Under the pieces are notes generated by a model. It did no database searches. It was not told the DNA's origin and saw nothing but the letters and a program-made list of their open reading frames with translations. Below, piece after piece: positions 45,905-57,962 of a stretch of 64,000 bases of DNA. Each line of letters opens with the position of its first letter. The stretch's first letter is position 1. The position numbers were made by a program, and so were the translations under genes. Origin of the DNA: Ulota crispa. Lineage: Eukaryota > Streptophyta > Bryopsida > Orthotrichales > Orthotrichaceae. The DNA is taken from contig OY987247.1 in NCBI GenBank assembly GCA_963920765.1, positions 3,348,001 through 3,412,000 of the forward strand, read 5' to 3'.

Positions 45905-46385
45905 GCAAGCAAATAAGAAATAAGAATGTTTATACTGGAAAATAATTACAACAAGTATGCCTTGCTAGCTCTTTGCACCGTCTCACATGCTTCTTTTCTT
46001 TTTAATTGTTTATCTTGTTCAACTTGTTCATCTCTTTGCCCTAAAAAATTTGGTGACTTTTCATCCTCCATGCCGTCCCTTTTCCTCTCCCTCTTCCCTT
46101 CCTAGTAGAGAGTTTCAAATTTTTGGAATTTCTTTTGATGAACATACAGCTCATACTTTATAACAGAGACTAACAATTTTATGCACTAGTAAGAGCATTT
46201 TGCAAAATTCTTCAAAAGCCGAAGATATCTATGGCTCTTCACAAAAAGCCCGTCAAGTGTGTTTCAATAATTGAGTATTATGAAATTCTCAGAATTAGAT
46301 GCCTTTTTATTTTTTTATGTTTTTTTAAATGCTTTGTGTATGTATGTTTTAAACTTGGAGCCAGGGTTCATTTTCTTGGCAATTT
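45905..46385. other. Unassigned spacer
   Basis: No gene or repeat recognised. Confidence 0.4.
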
Positions 46386-46849
46386 TTTACCTAAATCTTA
46401 CCTCAATTGGTTTTTCATTACCATTACACTAAAAAAATTGGGTGAAAAGCGGATGAAATTGTCAAATCCCTCCCAAAAAGAATACCATGTTCGTCAAAAT
46501 TTGGATGAAATTCACTAATATTAATAAATTATATGAATGAATGTGCACACATGGTTGATTCCATCCAATTTTATTCCAATTTCCTTTACCTGCTTCCAAT
46601 CTTGGGTGTTGGTCACTCTACCTCAATTTGATTTTGGCTACCATTACACTAAAAAGATTGGGTGAAAGGTTGATGAAATCGTCAAATCCCTTCCAAAGGG
46701 GAGTACCATGTTTGTCAAAATCTGGATGAAATTAACTAGTACTAGTAAATTTTATGGATGAATGTACACATATAGTTGCTTCTACCCAAATTTATCCCAT
46801 TTTCCTTGAACTTACCTGCTTTCAATCTTGGGTGCTGGTCGCTCGACCT
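46386..46849 (+). repeat. Two tandem Q-repeat copies
   Basis: Copies at about 46386-46622 and 46623-46849. Both carry GGCTACCATTACACTAAAAA-type text (second half of each), then GGATGAAAT, a TATGGATGAATGT...CACA block, and end GGT(C/G)(A/G)CTC(T/G)ACC. Related to the copies at 18.4 and 54.8-55.4 kb. Confidence 0.7.
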
Positions 46850-47329
46850 TGACCAAAACAAAGAAAGAGCCCTGATTGGAGCAAAGAGGGAAATAAGTGC
46901 TGCTGGGTTCTGTGCAGTATTCCATATCCATACCATATCAGAAGGGGATGTCAAGGCAAATCCAGAGCCAGCTCTGCATGCATGGAAGAAGGGGAGATAT
47001 GACCCCAGATATGAGCCTGCTGCTGCTGCATTGCAAGGGAGGGAGGGACATGCACATGATGCTATTGTACCATACTACAAACCAAAAAGCCTTGACAGCA
47101 GCTGTAATAGCAGCAGCAATGAACTGAGCCTAAGCTGCCTTTTAGGGTTCCCTCCTTCCCAGGGTCAGTAGCCTATGGGTCCGTAGCCTATGAGGGTATG
47201 TGTACGCCAGCCCTTTGACAAGCCAAATTTACCATGGTGGCTCTTGGGATCCAAAAGGATGGGTTGAGGACATGGTTTTTATGACATTCACCCTCCCCAC
47301 GTATGTAATCCATCCATCCATACGGAGAT
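46850..47329. other. GC-richer stretch with an ATG-less open frame
   Basis: A plus-strand frame (46776-47171, starting in Q sequence with TTG) runs through it, with GDVKANPEPALHAWKKGRYD and a Ser/Asn-rich tail. It has no ATG and no recognised family, so I do not call a gene. It might be an exon remnant. Confidence 0.3.
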
Positions 47330-47545
47330 TAGGGTCTATTCCTATATGGACACCTTTTCAAACCCAAGATTAAGATCCATACTGACCATCTTTTGAAAAA
47401 AATCAAGACCCATACGGACATGTTTTGAAACCAAAATTTATGACCCATGCATATGGACTCTTTTGATGCAAAAGGTTGCGACCCATACGGACCCTATTTT
47501 GATTTGAAAAAAAAATCAAGACCATGTTCTACACGGACCTAATTA
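47330..47545 (+). repeat. Degenerate tandem repeat, about 45-50 bp period
   Basis: Four to five units of the form GACCCATACGGACC...TTTTGAAA...AAAATC. Units vary in length and several carry ATACGGAC. Confidence 0.75.
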
Positions 47546-47561
47546 AATAAGGATCACAATC

Positions 47562-47773
47562 CTAATGATTTTTTATTTTTATTTTTAGTTTGGTCTTGTC
47601 GATTATAAATTAGATTGCTGATCATTGAATATTGGAATTGTTTATGGAGATTTGAGAATGATTGCGAGCAAATGATTTTTGTTTATTTTTAGTTTCGTTT
47701 TGTTGATTATAAATTTGGTTGCTTATCCCTGGGTTTTTGAATTGTTTATAGAGATTTGAGAATGATTGTGAGC
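47562..47773 (+). repeat. Tandem duplication of about 105 bp
   Basis: Both copies contain GATTATAAATT, GAATTGTTTAT(G/A)GAGATTTG and end GAATGATTG(C/T)GAGC (near 47667 and 47773). Confidence 0.85.
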
Positions 47774-49867
47774 TTTTGACTTCAAGTCTAATTTTTTTGT
47801 TACTTAAAATAGACTTTAGATATGGTGTAGAAGCCACACATTCAAAACAATTTGTTGATGAAGTTCATGCTATACAATCTCTTGGTCATCAGAGTATTTA
47901 GAGGAATTTTATAAGAAAGCATAACCAAAGAATCTAAATAAGTGATTGCAATTTTGAGTGCAAAAATTTAAACCTTAAAAATGAATTTTGATGAAGAGCA
48001 TGTATAGACAATCTTGGGCAATGTCTTAGGGAGTAAATCATTGGTGTAATGCAAGTATATTGATATGTCTTTTGGCTTGCATGCTCTATTGTGTTTCTTA
48101 ACAAAGAAAAATTCATCTATGTAATTTATGGTATATATTTTTGCATTGGTTTATTCTTATTGGCATGGGTTCTTAAGAAATATTCTTTGCTAGTACATAT
48201 ATGCTTCAATTAAGAATAAACTTCTACAAATGCAAAATATTGAAAACACTTCCAATAATTGAATTTTACATTTTTGTATGAGAAAAAAATCGAAGCTTGT
48301 GGTAAATACATATGTTGGTCTTCCAATCAATTTTGAGAAAAAAATTGCAAAAACATTAATCTTAAATTTTTAAAAGTATATTCTCTTCTAAAAAACGGCT
48401 TAACCCTTCTTTCTAGAAATACTTCATACAAACATTACTTGAATCAATCGTTTGATTGTGTATCTATAATTATGTAAGATCACGAGATTAAAATTTGTAC
48501 GTTTATGTTTAGAAACAATTTTACCTACTTCAAATTTGAATCCATGTTTTTTTTTTACATGATACATTATTTTCTAAAACATTCATGATACTTGTTTAAA
48601 GAACTTTAAAGAAGAGAAAACCAGATTTTATGGCATAAGGTTTTCATGAAAAAATTAGAGAAATGAATCATACAATTGAGAAAATATTGTTTTTAAGAGT
48701 TGAATTTGATCGACCAATTGCCCAAAAGTCATGAATACAATTCTTCTAATATTTTGCTTCTAGTATTTTGCAGTAATTTTTTGTTTAGCCAGGATTTTCA
48801 TTTTTATTATACTATGCATTTAGATTTTAATTTTAAAAAAAGGTTTCAATAAGCAAAAATGTGAGTGTGCTTATGTGAGAATTTTACAATGTTAATGTGC
48901 TTGAAAATGTGAATTTCTATCTATGTGTTCTTTATTTTTAAGTTTTAAAAAAAAAATCTTAAAATTAACTTCTCAACTCTTAAAATAAATATAAACGTAG
49001 TTGTACTTGTTTTTTAAGAGAAGAAAAGCAAAATTTGAAGATTTTTCATGGCTTTAATGACTTGCAACATTAGAACTCCTCCAAGTCAATATCCTCTAAA
49101 CTGATATCCTCTATAATCTAATATACAACATGAATCTCAATGTCAAATCATATGTCAGTCATAAACCAAAACAATTAATTCAATAGTAGTAATACTACTT
49201 GGTGCTATCCCGGCACTAACTTCAAGGTACCTAACTAATAACTTACTTAAATTAATTTAGTTCTTGGGGTCCCAACCATATCAATTTAGAGGAGTTCTAT
49301 TGTAGTACTAAGTGAAAGTTTTATTAATTGAAAAGAAATTTTGAAGATTGTAGCTTCTTTTGTTTTATTCAAATTTTGCAAATTTAATGTAAATGAAGGT
49401 ATAAAAGAAGCTTTCAAAAAAATTGCAAACTCATACTTCCAAAATGCCACATTTGACTAAGTATGAATTGTCCAAATTTCATAAGCATTAATCTTAAAAC
49501 TTGTTTGATTTGCAAAACACCATGTGGTAGTAATAAAACAATGGGAGATACTTGCAAAGTATTGAGGGATATGTCTAAATTAGAAAACATACAAATTCTG
49601 AAAAATACATATGCAACATATTAGGAAATCTTCAATGTTTAAAAACATAGAAAATATGTATTTAAGTAAATAGTCCATATTTAGTTAAATATGGAATTCA
49701 TCCTATTAATTATTATTGAGGCCCTTAATGTTATCATAAAATATTAACATGAGCAAAATCTATCAATGTCAACAAAGTTTACCATACTAATTGCAATAAC
49801 TCTATAACAATAGAGTTAAGCATATTCTTTGCAAGAGTGATTCACATCAATAAAAGTTCAATATGTA
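47774..49867. other. AT-rich intergenic stretch
   Basis: About 2.1 kb with no recognised gene, repeat or inverted repeat. Confidence 0.45.
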
Positions 49868-50279
49868 TAGGGAATTGCTAAAGCCACACCCAATGTTGCT
49901 AACGCCACACCCCTATGAGCATGTAGTTTGAGAATTTAATGTTAGTTTTTTTTATTCTAGTGATCCATCATTCACTCAATTGCTGCATTACCACCTCCTT
50001 GAAAGAAAGAAGAACAAATAACTTTTTTTTGTCAAACTTTTATTGCACCATTGCTATTTCTTTTGTGTATTTTTGCTTTAAGTAATTCAAAAGTCTTATA
50101 ATTTTAGTATTGAATTCAAGGGTCTCCAATTTTTTTTAATACAATCTTAGTATGATAGAGGCAAAACAAATATTTTGATCCAAATCAAAAAAATCAACAT
50201 TAAATTCTCACATTTTGTGCTCAAAGCACACCTTAGGGTGTGGTGTTAGCAATTTGGGTGTGGATTTAGTAATTCCCTA
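49868..50279. mobile_element. U2: TIR element (family U), intact
   Basis: TAGGGAATTGCTAAAGCCAC at the left; GTGGATTTAGTAATTCCCTA at the right, about 412 bp. At each end the motif GCTAA(A/C)GCCACACC occurs twice in tandem, which looks like paired transposase-binding sites. No coding content. Confidence 0.85.
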
Positions 50280-51660
50280 CATATATTGTAAGTTTGGTCT
50301 ACAATGAGAGATAATAACATTTGCTTTTGTCACTATTGTTGATAAGGCCACACAATCTCAAACTTTTCCATTCTAGGTAAATACCTTGCATGGGCTTGGA
50401 AAACCATAAGACATGTTTTTAAGCAATATTGATTTTTGCCTACAAATTTTAGTATATACACTACAAGATTGATCCACAATAGCAAATTTTAGCAAATTTT
50501 AGTAAACTCTAATAAATTCAAGAAAATTCTAGCATATTTCATAATTAATATTCAGCTATTCAAATTTCCAAGTTGAACTTAAGCTGCAATTATTGATAGA
50601 ATTGTAGTGGTCTCATACTTGTCCATCTAGCAAAACTCGTGCATGCCTTTGTAGAAGATATCAACTTCAACTTATATTAGCATACTTGTTAGAAGACCAC
50701 TTCATGACAAAAATAAAATAAAAAAGCACTCTTAAGGCTGCTATTGTAGAGAAATGCACACATGTCTAATTTTGGTCTATCCAAAAAATAATTTTGCATA
50801 CCTTGAATAACCTATGAGACACCCTCCCATGGTGAGTCAATCTATAACAACAAAGACTAGCATATATATTGGTTTATTGTAATTGACAAAGTTTTACAAC
50901 TCTCATATTTGTATGTGTGAAAAAAAATCATGCATGTTCTTCAATGAACCACAAGATATAGGCATAGATAGGATTGATTTATGCCATCAAACTTAAATAT
51001 ATTTGTAACAATTTATGACAATTGAATTTAACATAACTATTGTGGATTGATCAACCACAACAAAGATTAACCTATCTATTATCATGAGAATAAAAGTTAG
51101 CAAATTCATTGTGAGATTGATTTTCAACAATAGAAACTAGCATAATTATTTATTATATTACTATTGATAAAGTCATGTTGGCCTCATGTCCACCCATTTG
51201 TGTAAAAATCTCACATGTTCTTAGAATTACCATAAGGTACTCCCCTAGGCAAGATTTGGTGTAACTATTATATGTTTGATAAAAAAAAATTAAATACATA
51301 CTCTCCCCTCCTAATAAGTCGAATGTTGGTCAATCTCCATGAGTGTTTTGTCTTGTCGATTTCACTTCCTTTACTTGCCCATTCAAAATATGTCTTTGCA
51401 AATATTTGCTTTTTTAGGCCTTTATTTTGGAGATGTACTCATTATAAAATAGCTTTAAATGAACCAATAATTGCAAGTCCTCACAAGCTCTTGGTTTGAT
51501 TGATTTTTGGACTAAAATGCTAAGATTTATATGAAGATTTATAGTAGCTTGACAATCTAATACCAAGTCTAATACTCTTTAATCTAAAATAAAAAAATAC
51601 ATAAGGCTTCATTATACCATTTATTTTTTCCATCCAGCTGCTCTTTGAAACCTTTAAAAT
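50280..51660. other. AT-rich intergenic stretch
   Basis: No gene recognised. A loose periodic pattern (CTAGCATA, ATCTAC/ATCAACAATAG, CATGTTCTT...CCACAAGATA) recurs roughly every 150-200 bases and may be a diverged tandem array. Confidence 0.4.
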
Positions 51661-52868
51661 AATTCAAGTTTTTGTTAGAATCTTACTTCATTTTGACACC
51701 AACTTTTTTAACACTAAACAAACTGGCTAATTTTTTATAAAGTTATGAAGCGCCTCTCAAAGTACCACTAAGATCTCCAGTATATGAACAACAATCACTA
51801 ACAAAGAATTTCATTAACAAATTTACCCAAGAAGATGATTATAGTAAAAGCACAGAAAACATCCTTGCCATTTTTTTCTGATGTCAATAGTATCTTGTGT
51901 ATTTTGAAAGACCAATCTTACCTTCAAGTACGTAATGTGTAATGTAGGCAAAAAGACCTTGCCAACAAAATTGGTATGTCAACCAAACTTGTGGTACCAA
52001 CTACTAAGCATCCGCCAGAGACTCTAAAAGAAAAGGGGTATTCAAAATGGGAAATATTGTTTGAGGGAAGCTGTCAATCACTAGTGTGGCCTAAGTGAAA
52101 TGGATATTTAACATCATCATTTGACATGTAATGAATCCTTCAAAATGAAATAGAAGAAATAAATAAAGAAAAGAAACCTAGAATCCATCTGTCGAAATAA
52201 AGATGATTAATTTAAGGAAAAAGAGATATTTACTTCAGTTTTAATTTTAAGCCATGTCGGTTTTATTTAAACTTTAGACTTAGTTTTGCGTCATTGACAT
52301 CTTTTACTTTTTATATTTTCTACAAAAGTTAAAAATGAGTGCAAATTTTGGCACAGTGAAAAGGAGTTTGAAGATTTTATCCCACAGCCTCCTCCCCTCC
52401 CAAAAAAAGAAAAACAGAAGGGTGATTTAGCTTTTGCAAACTTGCTACCGCACTCAACTCTTTATATCTTTTGGTGGTAGTTTGGAGTTGGCCCCATGTT
52501 TAAAACTAGACTACACAAATTTAATGTTGGAAAGCCATAGTAAAATAGAGATTATAGACCCTAATTACAGGTAGAATAACTTTAATACCTAGAGTAAAGT
52601 TTGTAAAGACTTTTGAGCTTTACCAACTTACATCCATCATTTCCATCTCCAACTAGTTTTTTCACATATCCATACAAGACACTCCTTGTATTGAATTACA
52701 CTAAATATTGCATTTAGGTTGCCTTGTTCCTCAACATTTAATAATATATAAACACTTACCAATTCAATAGTAGTTTTCTTCAATAAATGTTAAAGTCAGA
52801 GAAGAGGGTAGGACAAGAGGATTTGGAACTTTGGACATAACCATGTGCTAAGCACTTTACAATAACTA

Positions 52869-53436
52869 TTAGGGAAAGTTTCAAAAATACCATGCAATTC
52901 TTTCAAAATATCAAATATATCCCTATATTATCTGAAATATCAAAAATACCCCTCGCTTTGTGTAAGAATATCAATTATGTCCCTAGTTCTTTGCGACCCT
53001 CAATTAATATGAAATATCAAATATATCCTTGTATTATTTGAATTATGATTTTTTATCCTTGACTCTCTTGTGCCTCTCTTTGCAAAATTTTGTAAATACT
53101 TGGATGATAATGGAAAGCACAAAAATTAAATGTAAATTGAATGCAAGCCAAATCTTGGAAGCAAGCTCTTTAATATAGGGTGTTTACATGTAAGTTTATT
53201 GTGGTAAAAGCCATTGCAATGATTACATTGTAATATTTGTTTTCATTTTGATGTACAAAAAAGAAGTCAATAGAAAGGCACAAAAAACTAGGGGTAATAA
53301 TGATATTCACACAGATAACTAGGGGTATAATTGATATTCCTACACAAAGCCAATGGTATTTTTGATATTTTAGATAATATAGCGGTATAATTGGTACTTT
53401 AAAAGAATTGAGGGGTATTTTTGATATTTTCCCTAA
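52869..53436. mobile_element. P2: foldback element, nested in T2
   Basis: TTAGGGAAA and TTTCCCTAA tips flanked by CTA on both sides (52866-52868, 53437-53439). Arms of about 130 bp pair ATATCAAAAATACCCCTC with GGGGTATTTTTGATATTTTC, and TTGTGTAAGAATATCAATTA with TAATTGATATTCCTACACAA. A three-base target fits PIF/Harbinger-like MITEs; this is inference. Confidence 0.8.
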
Positions 53437-53524
53437 CTATTATAGTATCTAAAAAGTTGCATACGCTTCCAAGTGGTCAAGGATGAGTCATGGAGTAACT
53501 TTCCAAGGGAAGGGAACCTAATTA

Positions 53525-54031
53525 TTAACCCCTAAACTCCAAGGGGGTAAGGGCAAAACATAGATGTATTATAAAATAATGTTTATGTAACTTTGATGAA
53601 GTTTGCTTCAAAAGAGAAAACAAGAATCATGATGTTTAGTAATCATCCATACAATCAAACATTCAAAAAAAAATTTAGATTTTTATTTAATGAATTTAGA
53701 AGCATTTACCATTTAATATTCACCAAAATTACAAATTTTATTCATAGATTTTAAATTTTGGTATGATTGGTTAAAAACATACATTCTATTGTAAACTTCA
53801 AAAATGCAATCTTTTCAAAGGAGAGAACATCATTAGTTTCCTAAAATAGTAAATTTTATAACACTAGCAAATATTGAAATGTTTGTTTTTGAAAAATTCT
53901 CCTTGATGGAGTTTAACTTGGATTGACATGATTCAAGTTAAATTGGAAAGTAGACTTGATTTTTTATTTAAATATTTTGTAATTTTTGTTTTTAAGTTTG
54001 AAAATGGTCGATTGAGCGCTTCGGGGTTAAG
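53525..54031. mobile_element. TTAA element L1, nested in T2
   Basis: TTAA-CCCCTAAACTCC and GCGCTTCGGGG-TTAA, 507 bp. The T2 host continues on either side (GGGAACCTAATTA before, GGGAACCTGATTG after), with a 17-bp duplication of host text at the junction. Confidence 0.75.
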
Positions 54032-54568
54032 GGAACCTGATTGTTAAGGAACCTAAATGCAATATTTACTGTATATAATTTTTCAAAGATCTACCCAATT
54101 TCTATCCAGTAATTTCAGATTTCACTTAGCACCTTTTTAGCACTTTCATCAGCTAACAACACAATAACTATAGGGTTCTCCCAAACATTGACCTCCAGGT
54201 TGTTTTCGAGATTTTTGAAATCACAAAATGTTTTTACTATTTTTGGATAACTTTATTCCTTTTCTTTTTCGTATTTTTGTATGGCTTTATCCTATTGTTT
54301 TCTTGCCTGCATATTAGGCTGAGTGCTGCCCAACCAATGAAAAGACAAAAACGAATTAGTTTCCTGCTCTGAACCATAAATAGGTTAGGCCTGCTGACCT
54401 GGCTGGCATGAGCCTACGACATGAAATGTCAGGCCCCCGAGGACATTACTCTGCGTGGTCTGAGATTGCTTTAAAAGGGTGAAAACACCTAATTCTGGAA
54501 TGCTGGAAGCCTGGAACTTTATATAGAGGCCAGTTATGGGCATGTTTTTCAGATGAGGAAGCCTGGAA

Positions 54569-54763
54569 CATAACATTGTTAACCTTCACTGGGGTACCCT
54601 TTTGCTCTTCACAATATGAGGATCCCAGCAAATGGCATGAGCTGATTCTCGCCCTCACCAATCGGCTCTCAAGATCTTTAACTATACTCTTCTTTCAGGT
54701 ATCCGGGGGAGAATATCCTTTCATTGGCTGGGGGGAAGAATACAGCCGGTTAACAATGTTATG
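54569..54763. mobile_element. W: short TIR element
   Basis: Perfect 16-bp TIRs CATAACATTGTTAACC and complement, 195 bp. It breaks the S block after GAAGCCTGGAA; copy II (about 57630) continues without it. An ATG-less frame across it looks weakly protein-like but is unsupported. Confidence 0.75.
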
Positions 54764-55286
54764 AACTAAAATCAAGTCAAATTTCATTGTGGTGAAATGG
54801 GATTGTCAAAGTTTTGTCCTACATGCCCACAACCCCTCCTAGGGTTACTTTTTTGGCAAAAATTTGCCTAAATCTTAGCTCAAGTTGTCACTGGCTACGG
54901 TAACATTGAAAAAATAAGGTGGAAAAATAGATGAAATTGTCAAATGTCTCCCCAAATCAATACCAAATTTGCCAGATTTTGGATGAAGTTAACTAATTTG
55001 AGTATAGTTTATGGATGAACATGTACATTGATGATTTCTATCCCATTTTGTCCATTTTTTCCTTACTTGCTCGCATTCTTGGGTGCAGATTGCTCTACCC
55101 ATATAAATGAAAAAAAAGGAACCTTGGCCCCCCTAGGGAAATTTTTCTTTGGTGAAAATTTGCTTAAATCTTACCTCAAATGCTACTTGGCAACTACTAC
55201 ACTAGAAAATTTTGAAAAAAATGACAAAGTTGCCAATCTCTCCTCAAGTAAGCACCACATTTGCCAAAATTTGGATGAGAGCTACT

Positions 55287-55340
55287 AATATTAATAGTTT
55301 TTATAATATTAATAGTTTTTATAATATTAATAGTTTTTAT
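55287..55340 (+). repeat. 18-bp minisatellite, three copies
   Basis: AATATTAATAGTTTTTAT repeated exactly at 55287, 55305 and 55323 inside a Q copy; other Q copies have a single unit. Confidence 0.95.
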
Positions 55341-55999
55341 GGATGAACGAGCACAATTCTTTAATTTTGTCCAAGTTTTCCTTACCTGCTTGCATTGTGG
55401 GGATGTGTCGCTCTACTATCTAAAATACAAAACATATACCCTACTCCCCCTCCCAAAAAAATAAAAATAAAAGGGTGCCAACCCTTGAAGTTTGCTTTTG
55501 CAAACTTGCTCCCATAGTATCTTTTGGTGGTAGTTGGAACTTGGTCCCGTGTTTAGAATTACTCTACAAAATTTCAATTCCTGGTTAGCCACATTCCCTT
55601 TATATAAAATAGAGATCACAGACCCTAAGTCCCTAACTATAGGTAAAAGAACTTTTAATACCTAGAGCAGTGTTTGGGACGATTTTAAAGCTTCACCAGC
55701 TTAATTCCATCATTACTATCTCCAGCTAGTTATTTCACATATCCACAGTGAAGATGTTCCTTATATTTATAACTTAATTAGATAAAGTTCAAAAATCTGG
55801 CCAACTTCCATCCTATAATTTCAAACTTTCAGTAGTACGTTTTAGCACTTTCATCAGCTACCAATATTGTAACTGCGTTGTTCTCCCAAAAATTGACCTC
55901 CAGGGTGTTTTTGAGATTTTTGCATGGCTCAATCCCGTTTTTTTGATATTTTTGCTTAGGTTTGTCTGCTTTTTTTAAAAGTGTATTTTAGCATAGCTT

Positions 56000-57318
56000 T
56001 AGGGAATCGCTAAATCTACCACATTTTTTTGCTAAATCTATCACATTGTATCATGTTTAGGAGTTTTAAAAAGAAAATAAGGAATTTTTTTATATTTATT
56101 GGATGATCATTTAATGATGGCGGCAAGATGTGCTCCACTTTTCCCTTTCTTCTTTCTTTTCTTCATCCACCTTCTTTTTCCCCATCATTCACTCTTTCTT
56201 TCTTCTTTCTTTTACTTGGCTTAACCCTTAAAGGAATGGGGCCCTTATTTTGTCAAAAGACACTCAAAATTGCCATTTCTATGGCAAAGAGTAAAACATT
56301 TTGGAAATTGGTCTTTTGGCATATCTAACCATAAGATCTTGTATTAGACTAGCATGAGGATGTGTAAAAAAATTCAAAAACTTTGATTGTGCAAATTGCA
56401 AGATATTTGCATTTCAAGTGTAAAAACAAACTTTTTTGTACCTTGCATGATTAGATTATTTGACTTTGAACTTTTTTTAACTTAAAGTTTTGAACCACAA
56501 AGTTTGGAGGTAAATCTTTATGGTGGAAAATTGAGTTGAGAATCTTTAGACAAAAATCAAACCAAAAAATATTTATTTTTCATTCTTAAAAAAAATATTA
56601 GGTAGAAGAAGGTATGAGATTGAAAAAAAACTTAAATTGTGAATAACCTTGCAATGGAATTGAAACACAATAATCCAAATGGTTAGATTGTTTTAGCAAG
56701 CAAACTTCACCCTTTCCAAGAAATTTTCTTGAAAAAATGTGAAACTTGCATTAAAAAATGAGGTTTATATAAGTTGTTTTTTCAAGAAGATGCTTAAATT
56801 GCCCAAAAAACAAGGTTGTCCATAACTTTCTCATAACTAGTCCAAATGGGATGAAAAAAGCTTCACATGTATAAAAAAATAGGATTTACGAGAAAATAAA
56901 AAAATAAAAAATAAAAATTCAAGTTTTTGTAAAAAAAATTGCTACCCAATCTCCCCAAATTTTTGCTTATCTAGGTATAAGTGCGTAACTTTTGCTCTTG
57001 GGCATAGATTGGAATTAACATTATATTCTCCAAAATTAATGTGTTTTTCTATTTTCAAAAAAAGTTTCAAAAAATAAGGACAAAAATTGTGGCGGTAGGT
57101 ACTCGCCTAAAATTCCATTTATCCCACGAAGGGACAACAATCCTTTAGGGTTAACTTCCATAACGTTGAGTATATAATATTGGATAAATATGTTTACCAA
57201 CATCACCAAAGGAGTATTCAACAAATATTGAATCTGCCCTTTTTCTCTATGGAAATCCCAAACATTATGCAATGTGGCGGATTTAGCAAAAAAACATGGA
57301 TGATTTAGCAGATCCTTA
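56000..57318. mobile_element. U3: TIR element (family U), interrupted by A13
   Basis: About 50-bp inverted ends, each with GCTAAAT(C/G) ... CACAT repeated twice, as in U2. Left AGGGAATCGCTAAATCTACC, right GGATGATTTAGCAGATCCTT. Net length about 385 bp without A13. Confidence 0.85.
56221..57154 (-). mobile_element. TTAA element A13 (family A, inverted), nested in U3
   Basis: TTAA-CCCTTAAAGGAATGG and ATCCTTTAGGG-TTAA, 934 bp, minus orientation. Hairpin ATCCC-ACGAA-GGGAC at the right. Interior as in A2/A5/A6/A11. Confidence 0.9.
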
Positions 57319-57660
57319 GCTCTATTCCTTTTCTTATATATACTTTTGTTTGACTTTATCCTATTTTGTCCTGGCTGAGTGCTGCCCAACCAATTCAAAA
57401 GGCAAAACAAAAAGTTCTCTGCTTGGAACAGGGAAAAGATAGGGGGCGGCTTACCTGGGTAGCAATAGCATGATTGAGTTTTTACTAACTTACATGAAGG
57501 ACATTACAGTGCATGGTCTGTGGTTGCTTTTAAGGGTGAAGAGTGAAGACACCAAATTCTGGGATGCTGGAAGCCTGGAACTTTAACTTAGGTCCAGGCC
57601 AATTACAGGCACTGTTTGCAGATGAGGAAGCTTGGAAGTTGGAACTTTATGTGGAGTCCA

Positions 57661-57962
57661 ATTTCAGGCATGTCTTTAGATGAGGAGCAGAGAAAAAAAA
57701 GCCTGCCACCCTCCCAGCCCCTTGGAGCCCTTATTGCCTACCACCTAAATTAAATCATGGGCAATTGGGCATGCCGGCATGCTTTTCAAAGGCCATCTGC
57801 CCATCCCTCACATTGGCAGCATTTCACATCCCTACGGACCATGGGGCTTATCACAAGTTTAAACCCCCAACGATAATGATCCTTCAGTCCTGCACAATTA
57901 GCACATGGACAAATTCCATCATAACTGGTGATTATCAAAATACGTTTCTGGAAGACTACACT
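57661..57962. other. Unassigned spacer
   Basis: Slightly GC-richer, no gene recognised. Confidence 0.4.

Larger units (their letters stand above)
52702..54069 (+). mobile_element. T2: TIR element (family T), interrupted twice
   Basis: TAAATATTGCATTTAGGTTGCC-type left tip and AACCTAAATGCAATATTTA right tip. It contains P2 and L1; net length about 290 bp as in T1, T3 and T4. Copy II of the host repeat lacks T2 at the corresponding place (about 55765-55795). Confidence 0.7.
51661..54568 (+). repeat. Host repeat Q-R-S, copy I, with insertions
   Basis: R block about 52370-52700 (TTTTGCAAACTTGCT, TATCTTTTGGTGGTAGTT, ACTTTTAATACCTAGAG-like text); S block about 54070-54568 (TTTAGCACTTTCATCAGCTA, TTGACCTCCAGG, GGCTGAGTGCTGCCCAACCA). 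T2, with P2 and L1 inside, splits R from S. The Q part at the left is diverged. Paired with copy II. Confidence 0.7.
54840..57660 (+). repeat. Host repeat Q-R-S, copy II, with insertions
   Basis: Q copies at about 54850-55100 and 55138-55417, R at about 55440-55770, S at about 55780-55995 and 57318-57660, split by U3. It lacks T2 and W but has U3. The net length of each copy is about 1.5 kb. Confidence 0.75.

Noticed and set aside
46776..47171. 131-residue plus-strand open frame
   Set aside because: It starts with TTG inside a Q repeat and has no ATG. No family was recognised, so it is reported only as a GC-richer stretch.
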